A DNA stretch of 64,000 nt from positions 1-64,000 of the IMG/VR virus record IMGVR_UViG_3300042691_019112. The stretch is one strand, 5' to 3'. A model generated the notes under the pieces. That model saw only the letters and a list, made by a program, of their open reading frames with translations. It had not been told where the DNA came from and did not search any database. Made by a program: the position numbers and the translations under genes. Numbering within the stretch: the stretch's first letter is position 1; each line of letters starts with the position of its first letter. This stretch comes from a virus. Shown here piece after piece: positions 57,102-64,000 of this stretch.

Positions 57102-59321
57102 TTAATTGCCCTTGTTTATGTTAGCGTTAGCCTTCTGCTCTGCTTGCATCGCTTTTATCTGTAACTCCATGCGTCGAAGCTGGGTATCTATCTCCGCCTG
57201 TGTAGCTTTCAGCCTGATGTCGTTAGCGGAACGCTGCCCTTGTGCCTCAATCCTTTCACGCTGCATCTCTTTCTTGGTGTTGTCCTGCATCTCGGCAATC
57301 TGTGCCTTCTGACTGATAGCCTCCTGCTCCATAGCTGTCTGCTCTTGTGCCGCCTGTGCCGCCATAGCTTCTTTCCGCTCCATAAGCACCATATACTTCT
57401 TTACACCCTCTCTTACGTCGTTGGTGTTGATAAGCATCATGTACTCTGGACCCGTCAACTGCCCTGACTGCCATGCAGATGCAAGCACCCCTTGGAACTG
57501 CTGCATATTCCATGCGAACTCCGGCCTTGTTTCCACATAGATAGCGTAATCCTGTAAGCGCATATCTTCATCCGCAAACAGTATGTCCACGCCCATATTG
57601 CCTATGATATTCGCGTACTTCTCTTTATTGAAAGGCCACGTAACCTTGATAGCCTCCGCGTGCCGTTGCCACATCGCATTCTCGAACTCATTGAAGGTTA
57701 TCATCAAGCCTTCTGTCATAAACGAACTTTGGCTTATAGCCGCTTGTGTCACACCTACCAAACTCGATGCCTTCTGAAAGCCCGAACGTGCATTGTTTAT
57801 ACCCGTAATCTCTTGCGCCTGACCATCTACGTAGTTGGCAAGCTCGATATACGTGTTGATAGCCGACGTTAGCGACGTGTCAAAAGGTGTAAACATATTG
57901 CTGCCAACAGGCGCATCGTTACCCTCCGCAGCCGTGGAGTTGATAAAGGCGATACCTGCCGTCTTAAGGTAGTACAACACATCATCCAAAGCAAGGTTGC
58001 TGGGCTTGTATCTTAGGTCATAGGTAAATCCCTTACGTCCTGCCGTAGAAATCTCCACCTCAATGCGGTACATGAGCAAGTCCTTAAACTCCTGCAATGA
58101 TTCAATCTCTTGTGACTTAGATACCGTCTTGAAGTTGATATACGCATGGCTCACCACGGTATAGCTAAAGCGCGAAGCGGAAGGATTGTCAATACTGCGA
58201 GGTTGGTTAGGCACTTCGCCCCAATTCTTGACTATACCGCCACCGATAAGTGTGCCACGACGTATGTTCTCGATATGCACCTCTTTAATCTTGGCTGTGC
58301 CATCTTCCAACTGACGCTTGCGCACCTTATCCTCCTCATTAAGCATCTTGATATGCTTGTTGCCGTACTTGTCGGTACTCTCCATGACCCTCACCTGCTT
58401 GGTGTCGCGCCACTCCGCATTCACCACCAACACGTGCTGCACGTTGTTGATAAGGTTGAAAGGCTCTAAGTACAGTAAGTTGTTGTAGTTAGCACCGAAC
58501 CACACCTGCATAGGCGCACCTGCCCTCGCCACCTCCTGTATCTCCTCGGTCGTAAGCCCGTACATCTCCGCAGCCTTAGCAACCGGATAATACTGCCAAT
58601 CGCCAATGAATTGCGCATTGGACATCATATCGTCGAAGCTGATAGGGTCGATGATAGTCTGTCGTGGGTCTATAACCCTCGTTTCAGGTATGCCATTGAT
58701 AACGTCACACTTAGTCACTATCCTTCCCGAAATAAACAGGTCGCGAAGCATACGCATACGCATCATCTTGTAACGCATACGCAAGGCATCACTCTTCAAA
58801 CAAGCCAACATCACTTCTTCCAAGTTCTCCTTGTACTTGTTCTTCATGTAGTAGTTCAGCTCCTCTTCATCCCTCGGAAGGTCTTTAGGGAAGGTGACAT
58901 TCATAGCCTCGGCATCCAAAGTACCCTCTTCGTACAGGTCGCGCATATACATGGCTGCCGCTACTTGCGCCCTCGCCATCATCTTGCGCGTTACCGCATC
59001 CCTGCCCACCGTTTGGCAGCTAAAGTCATAACCCCTCGTCATGGCCTCCCCTACCAACAGTTCCACCTTGTTGCGAATCATGTTGTAGTTGCGCCACTTA
59101 GCAGGTAACGACTTGCCGTCATTAGTGCCTTGCAGATACGGGTACTTGTCCGCTATGCTGTAATCGCTGTTGTAGAAGTCATACGACGCAGACATAGCCG
59201 TATAAGAGTTGGGAATGTAACCCGTGACTATCGCCCGATACAATATGGCATTGAGCCAGTTCTTGTGGTACGTTTCGTCCTTTTGGTTTTCGGGTATAAG
59301 TATATTGGGTACAACCTGCAT
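57102..59321 (-). CDS. Portal protein
   Basis: 739 aa. The N-terminus (RAIVTGYIPNSYTAMSASYD, then KWRNYNMIRNKVELLVGEAM) has the region typical of large Bacteroidota-phage portals, followed by helical wing/clip and stem regions and a long Gln/Glu-rich C-terminal coiled coil (AQAAQEQTAMEQEAISQKAQ). It follows the terminase gene directly. The portal forms the dodecameric DNA gate at one capsid vertex. Confidence 0.85.
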   Translation of the reverse strand: MQVVPNILIPENQKDETYHKNWLNAILYRAIVTGYIPNSYTAMSASYDFYNSDYSIADKYPYLQGTNDGKSLPAKWRNYNMIRNKVELLVGEAMTRGYDFSCQTVGRDAVTRKMMARAQVAAAMYMRDLYEEGTLDAEAMNVTFPKDLPRDEEELNYYMKNKYKENLEEVMLACLKSDALRMRYKMMRMRMLRDLFISGRIVTKCDVINGIPETRVIDPRQTIIDPISFDDMMSNAQFIGDWQYYPVAKAAEMYGLTTEEIQEVARAGAPMQVWFGANYNNLLYLEPFNLINNVQHVLVVNAEWRDTKQVRVMESTDKYGNKHIKMLNEEDKVRKRQLEDGTAKIKEVHIENIRRGTLIGGGIVKNWGEVPNQPRSIDNPSASRFSYTVVSHAYINFKTVSKSQEIESLQEFKDLLMYRIEVEISTAGRKGFTYDLRYKPSNLALDDVLYYLKTAGIAFINSTAAEGNDAPVGSNMFTPFDTSLTSAINTYIELANYVDGQAQEITGINNARSGFQKASSLVGVTQAAISQSSFMTEGLMITFNEFENAMWQRHAEAIKVTWPFNKEKYANIIGNMGVDILFADEDMRLQDYAIYVETRPEFAWNMQQFQGVLASAWQSGQLTGPEYMMLINTNDVREGVKKYMVLMERKEAMAAQAAQEQTAMEQEAISQKAQIAEMQDNTKKEMQRERIEAQGQRSANDIRLKATQAEIDTQLRRMELQIKAMQAEQKANANINKGN

Positions 59322-59340
59322 GGCTATCTGTTAACTATTG

Positions 59341-59348
59341 CAAAACTA
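59341..59348 (-). promoter_or_regulatory. TAnnTTTG promoter-like box (TAGTTTTG)
   Basis: Minus strand, 19 nt before the portal ATG at 59321; overlaps the end of the terminase gene. Confidence 0.45.
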
Positions 59349-61271
59349 AATGATTTTACCATTGCTTATGTTGGTAACTTGTGGACGCTGCGTCCTATAT
59401 GTTATCGCCTCAAACTCTTTTTTGAGCTTTTCATCCGATTTATCGTCCGCCTTCTTATTAACCCTATTCAATACCCTCACATGATAAAGCGTAGCCATAT
59501 AGGCATCCACCCTATCATACTTGCGCTTTTTGTCTTTAGGGTCGTAGTGTAGGCAGTCCACCAACAATTCAGGGTAGTAGTTCTCGTTGATGTTGTAGTC
59601 TATATCCTGCTCCACCAAGTCCATCTGCTCATTCATGATACCATCATCGCGGTAAAAGCCGTACTCCACCACGGTAGTAGTCCTAACAACCTTTAAAACC
59701 CCTGCCTTCTGTGGCTTCGTCTTCATAAGATGCAGCAACCCCTGCGCCTGAAACCAGCTTATCATGCCTCGCCTGTTACTCTCAATAAGCGTCTTAGCCT
59801 TGTTGTAGTACACGCACATCATGGCACATTGAGCATAAGCCTCCTCTATCACTTCGGGCTTACCGTAAAACTCGCATACGATACCGTTACCCACCTCGCT
59901 CTCCCTGCCAAACTCATTGCCTACCTTTCTCATGTACTGCACGAGTTTAGACGACCGCTTGAGGTCTGCCGAACCGTCGGTAGGGTCGGCACCTGCCACA
60001 TAGTGACTACCATTCTTTACAGGTTCTAACATGAGTATAGAGCCTCGGTCGTCGGGAATAAAGCGAACGCTTTCGCCCGGTATCACCCACTCGAACTTAC
60101 CTCGCACCCTCCTATCGTTAGACTGCTCCAAGTCGCGCAACCTCGCATTGATAGCCACGGTATCCCACCTGCTGCCTGTACCTCGGATAAACGCTTCGTC
60201 GGGTGTTAGTGGGTACTGAATGATGAAGTCGTAATACGCCTTAGACGAAATACGCATCTTCTTCTCTCGCTCATTGAGGATATACTTCAACGCCTCTACG
60301 ATATTCTCATTGCCTAACTCGTCAACCCTAAAGCCTGACCATCCAGCAGCGAAGTACCGCACAAAGTCGTAGGCATCTGCGTTATCCCAAATGTTCTTGT
60401 AATCCTCGCCCACCGCGTCCATATCTCCGGCAGTACCTTCTAACAACGGCACGCCCACCCTCGTCAAACCATCTTGGCCGTTGCAAGCAGGAAGGATATA
60501 GTTGAGTAGCTGCTCTAACTTCTGCGTCTTCCCTGCCTCGTTCACCACAAACAGCTTCAAGCCCGTTCCTTCCAATGCAGCAGGTACGGGTGCTCTAGCT
60601 AAGATGATAGACGTGTTACCCTTCTTGATGGTGTTGCCATCTTTGTCTTTGACCTTCCTTCCGAAAGCAAGGACGTTCTCCGCATTGCTGATACCCGACC
60701 GTAATCGTAAGAACTGTGGCAAACCACTATATCCAAACTTGAGTTTGTCGGAAAGAAAGCTGACGGCATCATCTTCCGTCTTAGAGGTGAGACCAATCTC
60801 GCAATGTGGGTTTCTTGCAGCCGTGTTGTACGCAAGGTTGCACATGATATAGGTCTTACCCCAACGTCTCCTTCCCATAAGCACTAAGCCTTTGCCTGTG
60901 TTGTCGGGGTAGAAGTCGTTAGCACCGTACATACACGATTCAAACAAAGCGTAGAAGTCGTTGTGCGCCCTCCTGTATTCGGGCATGATACGACCGCCTT
61001 GCACCGACTTGATAGGCCAGTAGTTGTAGTATTGGTACATACTACCCACCATACCATTAAAGCCTTCGCTGCACCTTCTTACCTCTTCATCTTCCCACCT
61101 ACGCCTCTCCGTTTCCGTCTTAAAGACAGGCATACTCTTCATGCGCATAGGCTTCACCGTGTTCATGGTGACATGGCCTATCGCCTTGAGGTACTTGTTT
61201 ATTTCGGGGTCTGTCTCTATCGTGTTGGATAATATAGCCTCCGATAAAGTCTCTTTCTTGGTTTTAGCCAT
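59346..61271 (-). CDS. terL: Terminase large subunit
   Basis: 641 aa from the ATG at 61271 (MAKTKKETLSEAIL); a longer frame runs back over the gene upstream. Walker A is MGRRRWGKTYIM (about residue 131-139), Walker B-like LKLFVVNEAGKT carries the Glu. The nuclease domain shows Asp in HYVAGADPTDGSAD, and a later Asp in KYDRVDAYMATLYHV. It packages DNA through the portal using ATP and cuts the concatemer. Confidence 0.93.
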   Translation of the reverse strand: MAKTKKETLSEAILSNTIETDPEINKYLKAIGHVTMNTVKPMRMKSMPVFKTETERRRWEDEEVRRCSEGFNGMVGSMYQYYNYWPIKSVQGGRIMPEYRRAHNDFYALFESCMYGANDFYPDNTGKGLVLMGRRRWGKTYIMCNLAYNTAARNPHCEIGLTSKTEDDAVSFLSDKLKFGYSGLPQFLRLRSGISNAENVLAFGRKVKDKDGNTIKKGNTSIILARAPVPAALEGTGLKLFVVNEAGKTQKLEQLLNYILPACNGQDGLTRVGVPLLEGTAGDMDAVGEDYKNIWDNADAYDFVRYFAAGWSGFRVDELGNENIVEALKYILNEREKKMRISSKAYYDFIIQYPLTPDEAFIRGTGSRWDTVAINARLRDLEQSNDRRVRGKFEWVIPGESVRFIPDDRGSILMLEPVKNGSHYVAGADPTDGSADLKRSSKLVQYMRKVGNEFGRESEVGNGIVCEFYGKPEVIEEAYAQCAMMCVYYNKAKTLIESNRRGMISWFQAQGLLHLMKTKPQKAGVLKVVRTTTVVEYGFYRDDGIMNEQMDLVEQDIDYNINENYYPELLVDCLHYDPKDKKRKYDRVDAYMATLYHVRVLNRVNKKADDKSDEKLKKEFEAITYRTQRPQVTNISNGKII

Positions 61272-61815
61272 TGCGTTTGTTTGACCTCTCCCATGCAGAT
61301 TCTTCCTCGGCATCTTCATCTGCCGACATACCACCGCTAAATTCCACGCCTAACTTCTCGTCGATAAGGTCTTCTAACACCCTTCTCTCTTTAGCAAGCA
61401 TGGTTAATGACTTGGCTAAGTCGCCTATATCCTTAGCGGAGGTCGTTTCGTCGAGGTTGTTAAGCCTATCCCTGATAACCCCTTCGCCCGACTTGATAGC
61501 CGATAAAGAAGCCTCTTCCGATTCGATGCCTTGCAAGCCTTTGTACTTCTCTATGTAGTCTTCGACCTTAGAAGCCCTACCGTTAAGTATGGCCTCCCCT
61601 TCTTTGGTGAATAGTCCACCTTTGGGTGCGAAGCCTGCTGCCATGAGTGCGCGTTCCCGCCTTTCGTAGTTGTCGAGCTTGCGGTATGGGCTGCGCCAGT
61701 CCGAATACAGAGCCACAAACTTCATCGTAGCGGACGAAGCCCCTGCAAACTCCTTCATGATACGCGCATGAGGGTTGTCTTCAAAGAAGTCCCTGTCCGA
61801 TACCACAAACAGCAT
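61264..61815 (-). CDS. Putative small terminase subunit, 183 aa
   Basis: Helical, charged, with a long central coiled-coil-like stretch (DIGDLAKSLTMLAKERRVLE) and an acidic Ser/Glu-rich tail. It lies directly upstream of terL with an 8-nt overlap, the usual location of the small subunit. No HTH can be stated with certainty, so the call rests on position. Confidence 0.5.
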   Translation of the reverse strand: MLFVVSDRDFFEDNPHARIMKEFAGASSATMKFVALYSDWRSPYRKLDNYERRERALMAAGFAPKGGLFTKEGEAILNGRASKVEDYIEKYKGLQGIESEEASLSAIKSGEGVIRDRLNNLDETTSAKDIGDLAKSLTMLAKERRVLEDLIDEKLGVEFSGGMSADEDAEEESAWERSNKRNG

Positions 61816-62024
61816 TATTCGGCTTGTTTAAGTATTTCTTCCGATATGGTAGGTGTGTCCACCTCGTCGCCTTGGATAGTGTTTAGCTTGGTTAAAGTGC
61901 TTGTGAGGACAAGGAGAAGTTCTGTGCCTTGGTCTGCACCCACCATCTTGATAGTAGCGTTGAGGGCGTTGAGGATAGCCACGTGTTCCTGTTCGGAAAG
62001 TGGCGGGTAATGGTACTGTTTCAT
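61815..62024 (-). CDS. Small hypothetical protein, 69 aa
   Basis: Helical (HVAILNALNATIKMVGADQG). Abuts both neighbours (1-nt and 4-nt overlaps) in the packaging operon. No family recognised. Confidence 0.55.
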   Translation of the reverse strand: MKQYHYPPLSEQEHVAILNALNATIKMVGADQGTELLLVLTSTLTKLNTIQGDEVDTPTISEEILKQAE

Positions 62025-62524
62025 ATTCTACGTCGTGTTGTATTCTTTGCTTCTATGGCCGCTAATATGGCCTTTACGTCGGCTTTAACCTCGTAGGTAG
62101 CCTCTTGTATGCGGTTTATAGCCTCCCCCTGTCGAAGTATGGCTTCTTCATTCTTTTCCATCCTGTCTTCCAACGCCATAAACTTCTCCACGAATACCGC
62201 ATTCTTATTCGCATATTCCTTGATGTTGTTGTTGGTATGCTCTACGTTCTTGTTGAGGTTGTCGATAGCGGCATCAAGTCTTCGACTGTCGCTCTTGATA
62301 AGCTCCATTTGAGCGGTAGCCCTCTCATGACCTAACATAGCCTCGTTTAGCTTGTTTGTAAGCATCTCTGTCTTCTTTTCAAATTCTTCCTTGGGAACAA
62401 ACTTGGAGCGAATAACAAAAAGAATGATAGCAAACACCCCACTTATAAAGCCCCCTATGGCCATGATAGACCCTGTGAGCTTTTCTAACTGGTATAGCTG
62501 TTCCCCCAAGTTCTGCTGTGGCAT
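62021..62524 (-). CDS. Membrane-anchored coiled-coil protein, 167 aa
   Basis: One TM helix (about residues 18-38, GSIMAIGGFISGVFAIILFV) followed by about 120 residues of heptad-type coiled coil with Asn-rich centre (NLNKNVEHTNNNIKEYANKN). The topology resembles XhlA/spanin-type or phage membrane-tethered proteins. Its place next to packaging genes gives no clear function. Confidence 0.6.
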   Translation of the reverse strand: MPQQNLGEQLYQLEKLTGSIMAIGGFISGVFAIILFVIRSKFVPKEEFEKKTEMLTNKLNEAMLGHERATAQMELIKSDSRRLDAAIDNLNKNVEHTNNNIKEYANKNAVFVEKFMALEDRMEKNEEAILRQGEAINRIQEATYEVKADVKAILAAIEAKNTTRRRI

Positions 62525-62527
62525 CCA

Positions 62528-62812
62528 TCATTCGTTAAGGTCAACTATACTAAATTCGGCATTAGGGTTAAGCTGCTTGAGGTACAGTATAGCCGAATCA
62601 TGGCAAGCCCTCAATAACAAAGGATTGTCGATAGCCATAGGTATATCCGCAACCCAAAATGAAACCTCTTGCGTCAGGTCATCTCTTACAGGTGTCATAG
62701 AAGCCTTAAACAAACGCTTCTCTATTACCGCCCCTGTAATAAGAAAGTACTTACAGTCGGTGATACGCCCTTCTTCGAGGCGCGTAAAGTCAGATGTGGT
62801 GATTATCGCCAT
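62528..62812 (-). CDS. Hypothetical protein, 94 aa
   Basis: Start at 62812 (MAIITTSDFTRLEEGRITDC) gives an ATGA overlap with the upstream gene. Mixed alpha/beta. No family recognised. Confidence 0.6.
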   Translation of the reverse strand: MAIITTSDFTRLEEGRITDCKYFLITGAVIEKRLFKASMTPVRDDLTQEVSFWVADIPMAIDNPLLLRACHDSAILYLKQLNPNAEFSIVDLNE

Positions 62813-63225
62813 CAGATGTGTATTAAATAGTTGAAGGTTATCTGTATCTGTAATCCTGTACTTGTCAGGTCTGCCCACGTTAAGATATTACCATTAGACT
62901 TACACGGTATTATCCTGTTGGTATTGTCAAACATGAACTTATCTGCTTGTAAGCTGTCATTAACCAAGCACATTCCAGCCATAGCTTGCGTGTTGGTGTT
63001 TCCTGCAACAGGCGTAAACCCTCCTGCGATAACAGGGGCAGATAACAACACATTGCCTGTGCCTGCTGTCCATCCTGTGTTAACAACCATATACAAGTTG
63101 ACTGCAAGTAGGTTTTGGCCTATACGTATTACCCTACCCACCCTCTGAAAATACGATACCGTAGGGTTTGTCGTTGAACCTAACAAATCAGGTGTCCATG
63201 TTAAAACGCTTCCTATCTCTCTCAT
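62812..63225 (-). CDS. Beta-rich virion/fibre protein, 137 aa
   Basis: Thr/Gly/Asn/Val-rich with strands such as VGRVIRIGQNLLAVNLYMVV and GLQIQITFNYLIHI; fits a fibre-tip or head-fibre domain. It lies 1 bp after the fibre-like partial gene. Position and composition only. Confidence 0.6.
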   Translation of the reverse strand: MREIGSVLTWTPDLLGSTTNPTVSYFQRVGRVIRIGQNLLAVNLYMVVNTGWTAGTGNVLLSAPVIAGGFTPVAGNTNTQAMAGMCLVNDSLQADKFMFDNTNRIIPCKSNGNILTWADLTSTGLQIQITFNYLIHI

Positions 63226-63226
63226 T

Positions 63227-64000
63227 TTATATCGTCCTCCATGTTGCTCCTACGTTATCCCACTCTAACCACACGCTCATGCTTCCAAACAGGCTGTAAT
63301 TCAAAACACCATCAATAGTGCCGGATATAGTTACCGTATTAGTGCTTGTGTCAATCCTCTTGATGACATACACCCTACTTACCGTAGCGGTCAACGTAGG
63401 TAATGTAATCGTGATATTACCCGACGTAGCATCTACATTCACAATGCTATCGGTGCTATCCAACGTCCTGTTAGCTGTAATGTTCCTTCTTGCCCAGTCT
63501 TGGCTGCCATTGAAGATAACCCTACCACTTTCAACCTCTATCGCCCTAAAATCTCCATTGGTAACAGTAGGGTTAACACGTAGTCCCCACACCGTGTTAG
63601 TACCATTGGTGACAACAGTACCACCAAGCCTAAGTATAGCATAAGCACGGTTGAAAGAAGCGTTAGTGAACGATGGACTTATTAGCATCATCCCTTGGTT
63701 ATCGCTATCTACTGCCGTAACTGCAACAGAGTTGAACAAGAAGTCGGCAGCAGCCTGACCACCAATCTGCCTTTTTTGGAAGTTTAACACCATCCCTGCC
63801 GATGGGCTGATAGCACCAGCAGCAGTAACAGGTCTTATAGAACCGCCAAATCCAGTAGGACCAAAAATAACCTCACCATCATTCCTGACAGAGAAAATCC
63901 TGTTTGTACTGTTGTTTGCCGCAAAACAGAAGGCCGAACTTGCGGTGTTTATACCAAAAGTGTTAAGTGCTATATTGGTAGTTGGAACACCTCCGATGCC
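63227..64000 (-). CDS. Partial fibre-like protein (N-terminus beyond the right edge)
   Basis: The frame stays open without a stop to 64000, so the ATG at 63793 is internal; at least 257 aa. Contains FGINTASSAFCFAANNSTNR, FSVRNDGEVIFGPTGFGG and GTIDGVLNYSLFGS, repetitive beta-rich elements typical of phage tail or head fibres (RNDGxVxFG pattern), and NVDATSGNITITLPTLT. It probably binds the host surface or decorates the virion. Confidence 0.75.
   Translation of the reverse strand, partial: GIGGVPTTNIALNTFGINTASSAFCFAANNSTNRIFSVRNDGEVIFGPTGFGGSIRPVTAAGAISPSAGMVLNFQKRQIGGQAAADFLFNSVAVTAVDSDNQGMMLISPSFTNASFNRAYAILRLGGTVVTNGTNTVWGLRVNPTVTNGDFRAIEVESGRVIFNGSQDWARRNITANRTLDSTDSIVNVDATSGNITITLPTLTATVSRVYVIKRIDTSTNTVTISGTIDGVLNYSLFGSMSVWLEWDNVGATWRTI

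Overview
The window looks like part of a tailed-phage genome (probably short-tailed, podovirus type) that infects a member of the Bacteroidota. Evidence seen directly: a large terminase, portal, scaffold-like protein, major capsid candidate, connector-like proteins and giant internal virion proteins lie in one minus-strand block; there is a lysis cassette and an ERF/exonuclease recombination set. The host guess rests on the Bacteroidota-type promoter element TAnnTTTG, found again and again just upstream of start codons, on Lin1244/YopX/DUF1064-type accessory genes, and on attC-like cassette junctions. The window ends inside genes on both sides. No DNA polymerase, replicative helicase, RNA polymerase or integrase was recognised.

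Layout. 0-4.4 kb: plus-strand accessory genes (thyX, a small zinc-site protein, a DEDDh exonuclease in a cassette-like insert, YopX family). 4.4-4.9 kb: minus-strand RNase HI. 4.9-6.1 kb: about 1.1 kb without genes, rich in palindromes, short direct repeats and a base-skew switch; a candidate origin or control region. 6.1-12.5 kb: plus-strand operons of small, mostly unknown genes. 12.5-17.5 kb: minus-strand DNA-metabolism genes (DUF1064 nuclease, two SSB-like proteins, a free-standing DnaA domain IV protein). 17.5-18.8 kb: plus-strand lysis cassette (holin, amidase, spanin-like). 18.9-25.7 kb: minus-strand genes (tRNA-like element, ERF annealase, RecE-like exonuclease, Lin1244-type replication protein). 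25.9-29.8 kb: plus-strand operon ending in two DNA methyltransferases. 29.9-64 kb: virion genes, almost all on the minus strand, read from right to left: fibre-like proteins, terminase, portal, scaffold, capsid, accessory genes, connectors, a 1428-aa tail protein, and a cargo block with two zinc-protease motifs, a ferritin and a 2280-aa polyvalent protein.

Points of most interest: (1) a ferritin gene locked by overlaps into the operon of giant internal virion proteins; (2) a 477-codon AT-rich ADP-ribosyltransferase/metallopeptidase module bounded in frame by a perfect 19-bp direct repeat inside the 2280-aa gene; (3) a DUF2829/Tad2-like predicted anti-Thoeris gene with its own promoter-like box and terminator; (4) a 258-codon open frame overprinted on the C5 methyltransferase gene; (5) two integron-like cassettes sharing a 13-bp core; (6) promoter boxes so close to start codons that leaderless mRNA is likely; (7) a roughly 60-residue module dispersed as five copies in four genes. 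All functional statements are from reading the sequence and knowledge of families; no search was run.
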